Source: Gemella sp. GL1 (GTDB taxonomy: Bacteria; Bacillota; Bacilli; Staphylococcales; Gemellaceae). Taken from it: a DNA stretch of 64,000 bases. The position numbers and the translations under genes are program-made. Positions 35,538 to 43,916 of the stretch are shown here, one piece after another (the stretch's first letter is position 1; every line of letters begins with the position of its first letter). The stretch lies in contig NZ_JACBYB010000013.1 in the NCBI RefSeq assembly GCF_013415365.1, positions 57,022 through 121,021 on the forward strand. Reading direction: 5' to 3'. Under the pieces are notes generated by a model. The model saw only the letters and a program-made list of their open reading frames with translations, ran no database searches and was not told the DNA's origin.

Positions 35538-36089
35538 TTAAGAGTACATTTCTTCTTTTAGAATCCCTATATAAGGTAGGTTACGATATCTTTCAGCATA
35601 ATCCAGTCCAAATCCTACCAAGAATTCTTTTGGAGAAATAACTCCCACATACTTAGCTTTAACATCTACTAGTCTAGCCTCAGGTTTATCAACAAGTGCT
35701 GCCACTTCTACAGACCTAACTCCTCTTTCTTTTAAATGTCCTAGTATGTGTTTGATTGTCTTACCAGTATCAACTATATCTTCTACTACAATTACATCTC
35801 TACCATGTAAGTCCATTGTTACATCTTTTCTAAGGATTAATTTTCCTGTAGATTCTGTCCCACCGTGGTAAGAGGCTACATCTATAAAGTCTATTATTAT
35901 GTGCCTATTAATGTGCTTGATTAATTCCGCACTAAATGGAAGTCCACCTTTTAATGTACATACTAAAACAGGATCTTTTTCACAATCTTTGTAATCTTGG
36001 TCTATTATTTCCGCTATTTTTTTACTAGCTTCTACAATTTCTTCGTGACTGAAAAATATTTCTTTAATTTCATCATGTATATTTGACAT
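35538..36089 (-). CDS. hpt: Hypoxanthine phosphoribosyltransferase, 183 aa
   Basis: Purine salvage: hypoxanthine or guanine plus PRPP to IMP or GMP. The PRPP-binding motif VIVVEDIVDTGKTI (about 99-112) and the flexible-loop region IDFIDVASYHGGTESTG are present, with the C-terminal FLVGFGLDYAERYRNLPY. Length normal. Between tilS (4-base gap) and ftsH, as in Bacillus. Confidence 0.96.
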   Translation of the reverse strand: MSNIHDEIKEIFFSHEEIVEASKKIAEIIDQDYKDCEKDPVLVCTLKGGLPFSAELIKHINRHIIIDFIDVASYHGGTESTGKLILRKDVTMDLHGRDVIVVEDIVDTGKTIKHILGHLKERGVRSVEVAALVDKPEARLVDVKAKYVGVISPKEFLVGFGLDYAERYRNLPYIGILKEEMYS

Positions 36090-36093
36090 TATT

Positions 36094-37410
36094 TTACCCT
36101 TTCAAAATCTTTATATAATAATCATATTTTTTTTCTTTATTTAACTTTTTAGTTAGACCCAAGACAGCCAATATTCGTCCTTCTTTCTCTAAGATTGGCA
36201 CTCTTTCTCTATCTTCTTTGGCTAGCTTGTAATCTATAAATAATCTAGATACTTTCTTGCTTATATTCCCTCTTTGAATCCTATCCCCATCTTTTTTTAA
36301 TCTAAAAGTTAAGGGTAAGTCTTCTTTATTAAAACCATAATCCGCATCTAAATTATTCTCAGATATTAATATCTGACTTCCCGCAAAGCTATAGATTTCT
36401 TCTTGAGAAGATATGCTATTTATGATTATCTTATCATTATAACATTTTTTTTCAAATTTAACTATTCTTATACTTTGATATTCTTTGATTATTTTAATAT
36501 TCTCTTTTAAGTCTAGACTTATGTTCCTATTTGTCTTATCTATTTGCTTAATTGCTGACTTTATAGCTGATCTAGTGACCATATATATATCTAGTTCCTT
36601 ATTTAAAATAGTCGTTATATATAATTCTTTTTCTAAATCACTAAATTTTTCATAATCTTCGAAAGCTATACTAATCTTATCCTGCTCTTTTTTTATATCC
36701 ATCCTTGCTAATCTTTCCTCAAAACTAGCTTGAATATAGTCCTGCATCTCTTTGTAATGCTGGGCAAATTCTAAAACATTAGTTTCCGCTCCTGCATTTA
36801 TATTTTTCAAATGGGGGATAATTTCTTTCCTTACATAATTTCTTGTATATCTTGTATCAAAGTTAGATTCATCTTGCCTATAGTCTAAATTTTTTAATTT
36901 AGCATATTCTTCTATCTGACTTTTTCTTATTTCTAACATAGGTCTTAAAAGGCTTATTTGCCCCCTGTCTAATTTTTCTTCTATATCTATACGATGATTT
37001 ATTGCCCTTGCCATTAAAATTCTCATAAAAATATTTTCCAAATTATCATTTTGGTGATGACCTGTTAGAACTAAATTTACTCCCGACTGACTAGAAAATT
37101 CATAAAAAGCACTGTATCTAGCTTCTCTTGCTAGCATTTCCTGGGAAATATGTTGATTATTTGTAACATCATTTAAGTTCAAATCTTTTTTGAAAAATCT
37201 CAGTCCATTCTTTTCAGCAAGGCTTTGGGCAAAAATAGCTTCTTCCTCCGACTGGGGTCTAAAACCATGATTTACATGAAAAATTACTAATTCCTTATAA
37301 GTATCCCTGTATTTACTTAAAAGTAAATCCAGAAGAACTATAGAATCTACTCCTGTTGACAGAGCTAAGGCTATAGAGTCTTCTTTTTTCCATACAATAT
37401 TAAATTTCAT
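36094..37410 (-). CDS. tilS: tRNA(Ile)-lysidine synthetase TilS, 438 aa
   Basis: Converts C34 to lysidine in the CAU anticodon of a minor tRNA-Ile. The PP-loop ATP motif is ALSTGVDSIVLLDL (about 17-30; Thr replaces the usual Gly in SGGxDS), with HVNHGFRPQSEEEA and the HHQNDNLENIFMRI region following. The C-terminal TilS substrate-binding domain ends ..AVLGLTKKLNKEKKYD. The start overlaps the S1 protein gene by 11 bases. Confidence 0.93.
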   Translation of the reverse strand: MKFNIVWKKEDSIALALSTGVDSIVLLDLLLSKYRDTYKELVIFHVNHGFRPQSEEEAIFAQSLAEKNGLRFFKKDLNLNDVTNNQHISQEMLAREARYSAFYEFSSQSGVNLVLTGHHQNDNLENIFMRILMARAINHRIDIEEKLDRGQISLLRPMLEIRKSQIEEYAKLKNLDYRQDESNFDTRYTRNYVRKEIIPHLKNINAGAETNVLEFAQHYKEMQDYIQASFEERLARMDIKKEQDKISIAFEDYEKFSDLEKELYITTILNKELDIYMVTRSAIKSAIKQIDKTNRNISLDLKENIKIIKEYQSIRIVKFEKKCYNDKIIINSISSQEEIYSFAGSQILISENNLDADYGFNKEDLPLTFRLKKDGDRIQRGNISKKVSRLFIDYKLAKEDRERVPILEKEGRILAVLGLTKKLNKEKKYDYYIKILKG

Positions 37411-38032
37411 CTATGTAGCCCTCTTCCTTTAGTCTTTTAAGTATATCATTAAATTTTTTTGAATTTTCTTCAAATGATTTTTGAATATTCTCTACAAAAT
37501 TTTCTGGTATATCTAAGATTTCTGGCTTTTCTTCTTCTTGCTTTTTCTCTTCTGCCAAGCTTTTTATCGAATTCTTCTTCTGAACAGAGATTTTCATTGA
37601 ACCAAAACTTTTTAATTTTTTTAAATCTTCTAACTTTATAGATTTTTTTTCTTCTTGCTTATCTTCTACTGCAAGTGAATTACTTTCTTTTAAATTTCTC
37701 TTATCACTTTTTTCTTGCGTCTTGGATTCTTTTTTAGATTTTTTCTTAGTATTTTTAACTTCTTTACTAGCTACTTTATTTTCACTTGTTTTAGACTGCG
37801 TTTGCTCAATTTCTTTCTGGCTTAGCACATAGTAATCCTTTTTCCTAGATAAAACTTTAGCACTGATGATATAGCCTTCTGAAAAAATCTCTGTCAATTT
37901 TTTCTTTTTTCCGACATGCATATTTTGTTTAGGTAGAAAAGCTTTTACACCCTCTTTTAAATCTAAAAATAAACCCTGATTATCTACTTTTGTCACCTTA
38001 GCCTCTACTAAGTTTCCTTTTATTAATTCCAT
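37400..38032 (-). CDS. S1-domain RNA-binding protein (YabR-like), 210 aa
   Basis: N-terminal S1 domain (about 1-72: IKGNLVEAKVTKVDNQGLFL, then SEGYIISAKVLSRKKDYYVL) followed by a long Lys/Glu/Ser-rich disordered region (75-170) and a short helical C-terminus. Bacillus YabR occupies the same place upstream of tilS and is about 130 residues; this one has an extended tail. Likely RNA or ribosome associated. Confidence 0.85.
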   Translation of the reverse strand: MELIKGNLVEAKVTKVDNQGLFLDLKEGVKAFLPKQNMHVGKKKKLTEIFSEGYIISAKVLSRKKDYYVLSQKEIEQTQSKTSENKVASKEVKNTKKKSKKESKTQEKSDKRNLKESNSLAVEDKQEEKKSIKLEDLKKLKSFGSMKISVQKKNSIKSLAEEKKQEEEKPEILDIPENFVENIQKSFEENSKKFNDILKRLKEEGYIDEI

Positions 38033-38188
38033 ATTTTCACCACCTAAAAAATTATTTTTATTATACCATAGTCTAGCTTTCAGTAAAAAGCCCTAAATTA
38101 TATTTATTAGTAAAATTAAGAAGTTTTCTTATAAACTTATTTCCTTCTATAAAAATAGATATAATTAATAATATAGTCCAAAATAAAA

Positions 38189-38204
38189 ATGGATACTAAT
38201 CCAT
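38189..38204. terminator. Terminator hairpin with long T-tail, no obvious upstream gene
   Basis: ATGGAT-ACTA-ATCCAT followed by C and ten T on the plus strand; on the minus strand it is followed by TTTTATTTT, so it may end a leftward transcript from the 38.4-38.9 kb region. Confidence 0.6.
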
Positions 38205-38551
38205 CTTTTTTTTTTCAAGCTATTTAAATATTTTTATAAATTATCTAATCCTTTCATCTTTTAATTATTAATACTAGTTTTTCTAAAAATTATTCTATTA
38301 TATATTTTATAGAAATTTAAGATTGCTTTTTACATATTTTATTTTATCCTATAGCTAATAAAAAATACTAACTAATTTTATAGTTCTAAAAAATAATAAA
38401 TAAGGCTAATCCTTGCTATAGCAAGCTTTACTTTTTTTGATAAATATAAAATTTGCTATAATTAAGTTAATAAATATTAAGGGAGCTATTCAAAATTGTA
38501 GCCTGTTAAGCGAGTAACTTGATTAGGAAATCTTGTAAAAATTTAAGCTAC

Positions 38552-38642
38552 GCTTTAGCGTTATGTTATTTTGAATAGCTCCAAAACATGAGTAAACATA
38601 CATGTTGTTTTAGAGTTATCTTATTTTTTAGTGAGAGTTAAA
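38552..38642 (+). CRISPR. Two degenerate type II-A CRISPR-like repeats around a 19-bp spacer, no cas genes
   Basis: Bases 38552-38587 (36 nt) match the S. pyogenes-type II-A repeat, recalled from memory, at 28 of 36 positions, including the core TATGTTATTTTGAAT (as in Listeria innocua) and the end CCAAAAC. From 38607 a second copy begins GTTTTAGAGTTAT and agrees for about 21 bases before decaying, as terminal repeats do. The spacer is only 19 bases (38588-38606). The inverted segment at 38482-38496 equals the anti-repeat of the first copy. No cas gene is in the window. A mini-array fossil or a repurposed guide RNA are possible; chance or a small inverted-repeat element is the alternative. Confidence 0.45.
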
Positions 38643-38771
38643 TAGTATACATATTTTAATATAAAGATTTACAATCAAAAAATTAGTGGGTTAAGACAGT
38701 GGGCTTGATAATATTCAAGCGAGTAATAAATTTGATAATTTTATTTTGATTATATTTAAAGAATATAAAAG

Positions 38772-38795
38772 AAGAGTAGTTTTGTAGCTACTCTT
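38772..38795 (+). terminator. Terminator of candidate ncRNA
   Basis: AAGAGTAG / CTACTCTT with an 8-base loop then TTTT. Confidence 0.75.
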
Positions 38796-38854
38796 TTTTA
38801 TAGCTTTTGCCAATTTTTATGTCATAAATTCTTTTACATTTTTAAAAATAATAA

Positions 38855-38934
38855 ATAGTTATCATGAGAACTATTTTTGTTGACTTTTATTTTTTCTAAT
38901 ACTAAAATAGTTGTCATGAGAACTATTTGGAGGT
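38855..38934 (+). promoter_or_regulatory. marR promoter with two 20-bp palindromic operators
   Basis: Operators ATAGTTATCATGAGAACTAT (38855-38874) and ATAGTTGTCATGAGAACTAT (38907-38926) are 52 bases apart centre to centre. Promoter -35 TTGACT (38880-38885), 17 bases, -10 TAAAAT (38903-38908). The first operator abuts the -35 and the second overlaps the -10 and start point, so bound MarR would block transcription. GGAGGTG (38928-38934) is the ribosome site. Confidence 0.85.
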
Positions 38935-38940
38935 GATTTT

Positions 38941-39387
38941 ATGCATAGCCCTATTGGAAGAATAAAGAAAATTCTATCTGGACTTGAAAAATACGCATCC
39001 GACCTTGCTAAGGACTATGATTTAGACTCCTTATCCGGACCTCAAGGTAAAATTATTTACTTTTTAAGTGAAAACGAGGATAAGACTATCTTTATTAAAG
39101 ATATTGAAAAACACTTTAATATTTCTAAGTCTGTTGCCTCTAAACTTATTCAACGTATGAATAAAAACGGATTTGTAGAAATTCTAAGTAAGGAAAATGA
39201 CAAACGTTATAAGAAAATAATCCTTACCCCCTTGGCCAGATCAAAAATCCCTGCCCTAACTTCTTTTCATGATGAACTTATAAGTACAGCTTTTAAGGGC
39301 ATTTCTACAGAAGATTTTATCAAATGTGAAAATACATTTGAAACTATTGCTAAAAATTTAAATATGAAGGAGGATAAAAATGTTTAA
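38941..39387 (+). CDS. MarR-family repressor of the ABC exporter operon, 148 aa
   Basis: Winged-helix regulator: helices around FIKDIEKHFNISKSVASKLI (about 49-68) and a beta wing (MNKNGFVEILSKENDKRYKK). Dimeric MarR proteins repress their own efflux operon until a drug binds. The two matching palindromes in its promoter strongly suggest autoregulation. Its end overlaps the start of the first ABC gene by 8 bases, so the three genes form one operon. Confidence 0.92.
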   Translation: MHSPIGRIKKILSGLEKYASDLAKDYDLDSLSGPQGKIIYFLSENEDKTIFIKDIEKHFNISKSVASKLIQRMNKNGFVEILSKENDKRYKKIILTPLARSKIPALTSFHDELISTAFKGISTEDFIKCENTFETIAKNLNMKEDKNV

Positions 39388-41194
39388 ACTATTAAAACGT
39401 TTATCTAAGAAAGAACTAGCTCTTTCTTTATTTACAGTAATTTTCATTTTTATAAATGTCTGGTTAGAACTTGAAATTCCATCATTTATGTCTGAAATTA
39501 CTAACAAACTAGGAATTCCTGGAACAAGCTCTAGCGACATTTTTGCTTTCAATATGGATTCTCCTGGTATGAAGATGATCTACTATTCTTTTCTAAGTCT
39601 TATGGCTTCTGTTACCGTAGCCTTTCTATCTACAAGAATTGCCGCTTCATTCACTCACAGACTTAGAGAAGATATTTTTAACCGAACTCTGGATTTTTCT
39701 GACACCGAGCTTAAGAAATTTGGTATTCCTAGTCTTCTAACTAGAACTACCAATGATATTACTCAAATTCAAATGCTAATAACTATGGGACTTCAAGTTG
39801 TAATTAAAGGACCTGTTATGGCTATATGGGCTATGTCTAAAATCTATGGTAAACACATCGAATGGATGTGGGTTACTGCTAGTGCTATATTGGTTCTTAT
39901 GCTGATGATTTCAGCTATTATTATCTTTGCCTTCCCTAGAGAAAAAATTATCCAAAAGATGACGGATAAGCTAAATCTTATCTCTAGAGAATCTCTTACT
40001 GGTATCAGAGTAGTTCGTGCTTATAACGCTGAAAAATATCAAGAGGATAAATTTGCTGAGGTTAACAATGATCTTACTAACCTAAATTTATTTACTGGTA
40101 GACTATATTCCTTATTTAGTCCCGTAATGACAGCAATATCTTCTGGATTGACCCTAGCTATCTATTTTTTAGGTGCTTTTATTATCAATGATATTAAAAT
40201 ACCTAGTGACCCTAGCCAAATTGAAAGTGTTATGCGTGATAGACTAACCGTCTTTTCTGATATGATTGTTTTCTCATCTTATGCAATGCTAGTTGTCTTC
40301 GGTTTTATGATGATGATGATGGTATTTATGATTCTTCCTCGTGCCCTTGTTTCTGCAAGACGTATTAATGAGGTTCTTGATACTGAAACAAGTATCATTT
40401 TCCCTAAAACTAGTAAGGAAGTTAAGACTGATGAGCCTATCCTAGAATTTAAAAACGTTTCTTTCAGATATACTAAAAATTCTGAAGCAGTTTTACAAAA
40501 TATTTCATTCACAGCTAAAAAAGGACAAACTATTGCCTTTATAGGTTCTACTGGTTCTGGTAAATCTACACTTATCAACCTTATAGTTAGGCTCTTTGAT
40601 GCTAGCCAAGGTGATATTATGATTAAGGGTATCAATGTTAAAGACTTTTCTAAGGAAGATTTATCAAAAATTGTAGCCTACATACCACAAAAGGCTGTCC
40701 TATTTTCTGGTAATATCAAAGATAATATCAACATGGGTATCAGTAATGTAGAAAATATGACTGAAGAAGACATCTGGTCAGCTTTAGAACTCGCCCAAGC
40801 CAAGGATTTCGTCCAAACTAAAGAAGAAGGGATAAACTCTCAAGTTTCTCAAGGTGGAACTAATTTCTCTGGTGGTCAAAAACAAAGGCTTGCCATATCT
40901 CGTGCCTTAGCTAGAAAATCTGAAATTATTATTTTTGATGATTCCTTCTCAGCTCTTGATTACAAGACTGATAAAACCTTAAGATCAGCTCTTAATGCAA
41001 ATCTTAAAGACACTACTAAATTAATCGTAGCTCAGCGTATCTCTACTATTATGGATGCTGATTTAATTCTTGTTTTAGATGAAGGTCGTATTGTCGGAAT
41101 GGGAAGTCACGCCCAACTATTAGAAGATAATGAAGTATATAGAGAAATTGCTTACTCACAATTATCTAAGGAGGAATTAGAAAATGAAAAATAA
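39380..41194 (+). CDS. Heterodimeric ABC exporter subunit 1 (EfrA/BmrC-like), 604 aa
   Basis: Half-transporter: six membrane helices (about 15-330) then an ATPase domain. Walker A IGSTGSGKSTLI, signature FSGGQKQR, Walker B IIIFDDSFSALD. The residue after the Walker B Asp is Asp rather than catalytic Glu, so its own ATP site is degenerate, as expected for one half of a heterodimer. The partner is encoded directly after, with an 11-base overlap. An extra segment of about 25 residues sits in an extracytoplasmic loop (PSDPSQIESVMRDR). Likely multidrug or dye efflux, repressed by the upstream MarR. Confidence 0.93.
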   Translation: MFKLLKRLSKKELALSLFTVIFIFINVWLELEIPSFMSEITNKLGIPGTSSSDIFAFNMDSPGMKMIYYSFLSLMASVTVAFLSTRIAASFTHRLREDIFNRTLDFSDTELKKFGIPSLLTRTTNDITQIQMLITMGLQVVIKGPVMAIWAMSKIYGKHIEWMWVTASAILVLMLMISAIIIFAFPREKIIQKMTDKLNLISRESLTGIRVVRAYNAEKYQEDKFAEVNNDLTNLNLFTGRLYSLFSPVMTAISSGLTLAIYFLGAFIINDIKIPSDPSQIESVMRDRLTVFSDMIVFSSYAMLVVFGFMMMMMVFMILPRALVSARRINEVLDTETSIIFPKTSKEVKTDEPILEFKNVSFRYTKNSEAVLQNISFTAKKGQTIAFIGSTGSGKSTLINLIVRLFDASQGDIMIKGINVKDFSKEDLSKIVAYIPQKAVLFSGNIKDNINMGISNVENMTEEDIWSALELAQAKDFVQTKEEGINSQVSQGGTNFSGGQKQRLAISRALARKSEIIIFDDSFSALDYKTDKTLRSALNANLKDTTKLIVAQRISTIMDADLILVLDEGRIVGMGSHAQLLEDNEVYREIAYSQLSKEELENEK

Positions 41195-42959
41195 TAAAAA
41201 AACTTTCTTTAGAGAATTAAGTACATATGCAAAGGGATTCACTCTTCCTTTTTCTATTGCTATTATTTTAGGGATTTTCTCCTCTGTAATTACAGTTATT
41301 GGACCAGAATATCTAAAAGATATCACCAACATTATTGCTGATTCTTTTAGAATTTCTAATCAAGGTCTAATTGCTGATATGGATACTGAAAGACTAATTG
41401 ACTTAGCTTCTTTCATTGGAATTTTATATATTCTATCTGCCCTTGCTTCTTATATTGGTGGAGTTTTAATTATTGGTGTAGTGCAAAAGTTATCACAAAA
41501 ACTAAGACGTGCTATTTCTAAAAAAATCAATAAACTGCCCCTTAACTATTTTGATAGCCATGCTCAAGGTGATACTTTATCAAGGATTACCAATGATGTT
41601 AATACCGCAAGCCAGTCATTAACTCAGTCACTTACAACTTTAATTTCATCAACAATTCTTTTTGTAGGTTCTGTCTTTATGATGTTTAAATTAGATATTA
41701 CAATGGCCCTTACTGTTATTGGATCTAATTTTATTGGTTTTATTTTTGTAGGTATTATCATGGGTATATCTCAACCAATCTTTAAGAAACAACAAGATAA
41801 CCTAGCCAATGTTAATTCTTACGTAGAAGAAGTTTACTCTGGTCATAATATTGTATCTTCTTACAATGCTATAGGACAATCTAGACAAGCCTTTACTAAA
41901 TTAAATAATCAATTATATACATCTGTCTGGAAATCACAATTTATTTCTGGAATTATGATGCCTATGATGGTTTTTATTGGTAACTTTGGTTATGTTATGG
42001 TCTGCCTTGTTGGACTTATTCTTGTTATTGATGGAAAAATTACACTAGGAGATGTAGTTGCCTTCATAACTTACGTAAGAACTTTTGGTCATTCACTTGG
42101 ACAATTATCTCAAGTTGCTACTGTTATGCAGTCAGCATCTGCTGCTATGGGCCGTATTTTCGAATTTCTAGGAGAAAAAGAAATGCCTGAAGAAAAATCT
42201 ACAGCCACTAAAGCAGACAATATCAAGGGAGAAATTGAGTTTAAAAATGTAAACTTCTCATACACTCCTGATAAAGAAATTATTAAAAACTTCTCAGCCA
42301 AGGCTTTACCAGGACAAAAAATCGCCATTGTTGGACCTACCGGAGCAGGAAAAACTACTATTATTAACCTACTTATGAAATTCTATGATATTAATTCTGG
42401 TTCTATTATCATTGATGGAGTAGATATCAAAGATATGACTAGGGCCCAAGTTCACGATGCATTTGCTATGGTACTTCAAGATACTTGGCTATTTGAAGGA
42501 AGTATTCGTGACAACTTAGTTTTCAATCAAAAAAATATTTCTGATGAAGAACTTGAAAAAGCTACAAAGGCTGTCGGTGTTCATCACTATATCAAGACGT
42601 TAGAAAATTCTTACGATACAATAATTGATGATAATAATAGCTTATCTGTAGGTCAAAGACAATTAATTACAATCGCTCGTGCCCTACTGAAAAACTCTCC
42701 TCTTCTAATTCTTGATGAGGCTACTTCTTCAGTAGATACTCGTACAGAGCAACTTATACAAAAAGCCATGGATACCTTAATGAAAGGTCGTACTTCTTTC
42801 GTTATTGCCCATAGATTATCAACAATTAAAAATGCTGATTTAATCCTTGTTATGAAAGATGGTAATATAATTGAACAAGGTAATCATGAAGAATTGTTAG
42901 AAAAAGCTGGTTTCTATGCTGACTTATACAATTCTCAGTTTGATGAAGGAGAAGACTAA
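41184..42959 (+). CDS. Heterodimeric ABC exporter subunit 2 (EfrB/BmrD-like), 591 aa
   Basis: Six membrane helices then an ATPase domain with Walker A VGPTGAGKTTII, Walker B LLILDEATSSVD with the catalytic Glu, and a weakened signature LSVGQRQL. The degenerate signature pairs with the degenerate Walker B of subunit 1, giving one working and one silent ATP site per dimer. Ends at a strong terminator (43011-43037). Confidence 0.93.
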   Translation: MKNNKKTFFRELSTYAKGFTLPFSIAIILGIFSSVITVIGPEYLKDITNIIADSFRISNQGLIADMDTERLIDLASFIGILYILSALASYIGGVLIIGVVQKLSQKLRRAISKKINKLPLNYFDSHAQGDTLSRITNDVNTASQSLTQSLTTLISSTILFVGSVFMMFKLDITMALTVIGSNFIGFIFVGIIMGISQPIFKKQQDNLANVNSYVEEVYSGHNIVSSYNAIGQSRQAFTKLNNQLYTSVWKSQFISGIMMPMMVFIGNFGYVMVCLVGLILVIDGKITLGDVVAFITYVRTFGHSLGQLSQVATVMQSASAAMGRIFEFLGEKEMPEEKSTATKADNIKGEIEFKNVNFSYTPDKEIIKNFSAKALPGQKIAIVGPTGAGKTTIINLLMKFYDINSGSIIIDGVDIKDMTRAQVHDAFAMVLQDTWLFEGSIRDNLVFNQKNISDEELEKATKAVGVHHYIKTLENSYDTIIDDNNSLSVGQRQLITIARALLKNSPLLILDEATSSVDTRTEQLIQKAMDTLMKGRTSFVIAHRLSTIKNADLILVMKDGNIIEQGNHEELLEKAGFYADLYNSQFDEGED

Positions 42960-43010
42960 GATAGTAGTCAAAAAATCTACTTTCAAAAAACTTAATATCT
43001 ATTTATAAAA

Positions 43011-43037
43011 AAAAGACAGGCTTAAAAGCTGTCTTTT
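43011..43037 (+). terminator. Terminator of MarR-ABC operon
   Basis: AAAAGACAG..CTGTCTTTT with an inner GCTT/AAGC pair, then T-run. Confidence 0.85.
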
Positions 43038-43077
43038 TTTATTGCAAGTATATATTTTAATTATTATTAGTCTACAC

Positions 43078-43377
43078 TTATTCAATTCTTTCTCTACTAG
43101 TTTTTTTCTCTCTAAATTCTACATCTATATAATCATTTTCTATTCTATGCTTTTTAGGTAGTAAGTATACTAGCATAAGATAAAGTATAAGTCCTACACC
43201 TAGTGAAGAGCTTGCTAAAATTATAAATAATAATCTTATAAAGATAACTTGTATAGAAAACTTTTCAGCAAGCATCATGCAAATTCCACCTATAAGTGAT
43301 CCTTCTTCAATTCTATATAAATTCTTCATTTTAGCAAATTCATGAATTCTTTCCCTAATTTTATTTAATCTATCCAT
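43078..43377 (-). CDS. PspC-domain membrane stress protein, 99 aa
   Basis: The PspC domain occupies about 18-75 (LYRIEEGSLIGGICMMLAEK, then IRLLFIILASSSLGVGLILY, LMLVYLLPKK), with a charged tail. PspC proteins respond to envelope stress. The start overlaps the upstream phosphatase gene by 8 bases. Confidence 0.88.
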   Translation of the reverse strand: MDRLNKIRERIHEFAKMKNLYRIEEGSLIGGICMMLAEKFSIQVIFIRLLFIILASSSLGVGLILYLMLVYLLPKKHRIENDYIDVEFREKKTSRERIE

Positions 43378-43834
43378 TTCTTAAATCTCCTTTAATTACT
43401 TCTAATAAGGCTCTAGTTCCACGTAGAACATCCTGATAAGTTTTATCAAAATCTCCTGTATACCAAGGATCTGCAATAGAAGATTTATCTCCTGCATATT
43501 CTAAAAGCATCTTTATTTGACCACTTTCTCTACCTGCAACAAATTTTTTAATATTTTTTATATTAGATTCATCCATTCCTACTATATAATCATAGTCTAA
43601 ATCCTTATCTTCTAAAGTTCTTGAAAACATTCCTTTTGTTGAAATATTTTCCTTAGCAAGTCTATCTACTGTCCCTTTATGAACTGGATTGCCCTGTTCC
43701 CAAGTGCTTGTTGCTGCTGAATCTATTTGAATTTTATCTGCTAATCCTTCCTTCTCTACCATATCTCTAAATACAGCTTCTGCCATAGGCGATCGACAAA
43801 TATTACCTAGACAGACAAATATTACTTTTACCAT
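43370..43834 (-). CDS. Low-molecular-weight protein-tyrosine phosphatase, 154 aa
   Basis: The active-site loop VCLGNICRSPMAEAVF (CX5R) is at the N-terminus and the general-acid Asp lies in SIADPWYTGDF. I take the ATG at 43834, 10 bases after AGAGG; an ATG three codons earlier is too close to that site. Related enzymes act on tyrosine kinases that control capsule or, as in staphylococcal PtpA, are secreted. Confidence 0.9.
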   Translation of the reverse strand: MVKVIFVCLGNICRSPMAEAVFRDMVEKEGLADKIQIDSAATSTWEQGNPVHKGTVDRLAKENISTKGMFSRTLEDKDLDYDYIVGMDESNIKNIKKFVAGRESGQIKMLLEYAGDKSSIADPWYTGDFDKTYQDVLRGTRALLEVIKGDLRNG

Positions 43835-43876
43835 CTTACACATACCTCTCTTATTCTTTTCTTAATAATTATAACA

Positions 43877-43915
43877 AAAAAGCTAGGTAAATAATAAATA
43901 ATTACCTAGCTTTTT
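43877..43915. terminator. Terminator of ccpA
   Basis: AAAAAGCTAGGTAA / TTACCTAGCTTTTT around an 11-base AT loop. Confidence 0.85.
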
Positions 43916-43916
43916 A

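Larger units (their letters stand above)
38471..38799 (+). ncRNA. Candidate structured non-coding RNA (CRISPR-repeat/anti-repeat-like)
   Basis: A TATAAT (38456-38461) with a TTTTTG-like -35 17 bases upstream gives a start near 38470; a stem AAGAGTAG / CTACTCTT with T-run ends it at about 38799. The 5' part holds a perfect 15-bp inverted repeat, GGAGCTATTCAAAAT (38482-38496) and ATTTTGAATAGCTCC (38568-38582), with an inner GTAGC/GCTAC pair. The motif AAGCGAGTAA occurs twice (38508-38517, 38717-38726), the second beside a GCTTGA/TCAAGC hairpin. It lacks tmRNA, RNase P or SRP RNA landmarks. Confidence 0.5.
38033..38940. other. 908-base gene-free region with structured RNA signals
   Basis: No convincing coding frame on either strand. 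It contains a bidirectional terminator (38189-38204), a palindrome CTTGCTATAGCAAG (38412-38425) followed by a T-run, a TATAAT-type promoter, a candidate non-coding RNA with CRISPR-repeat-like parts (38471-38799), a terminator, and the marR promoter with two operators (from 38855). Detailed below. Confidence 0.7.

Noticed and set aside
38398..38440. AATAAGGCTAATCC followed by a palindrome and T-run as a full tracrRNA
   Set aside because: It resembles the tracrRNA nexus, but the neighbouring anti-repeat does not pair with the repeat found at 38552, and the hairpin reads as an ordinary terminator. Kept only as a hint.
38482..38582. 101-bp element with 15-bp terminal inverted repeats read as a MITE
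   Set aside because: No target-site duplication is visible at its ends and no second copy is seen in the window; the CRISPR-repeat match explains the same inverted repeat. It remains the main alternative.
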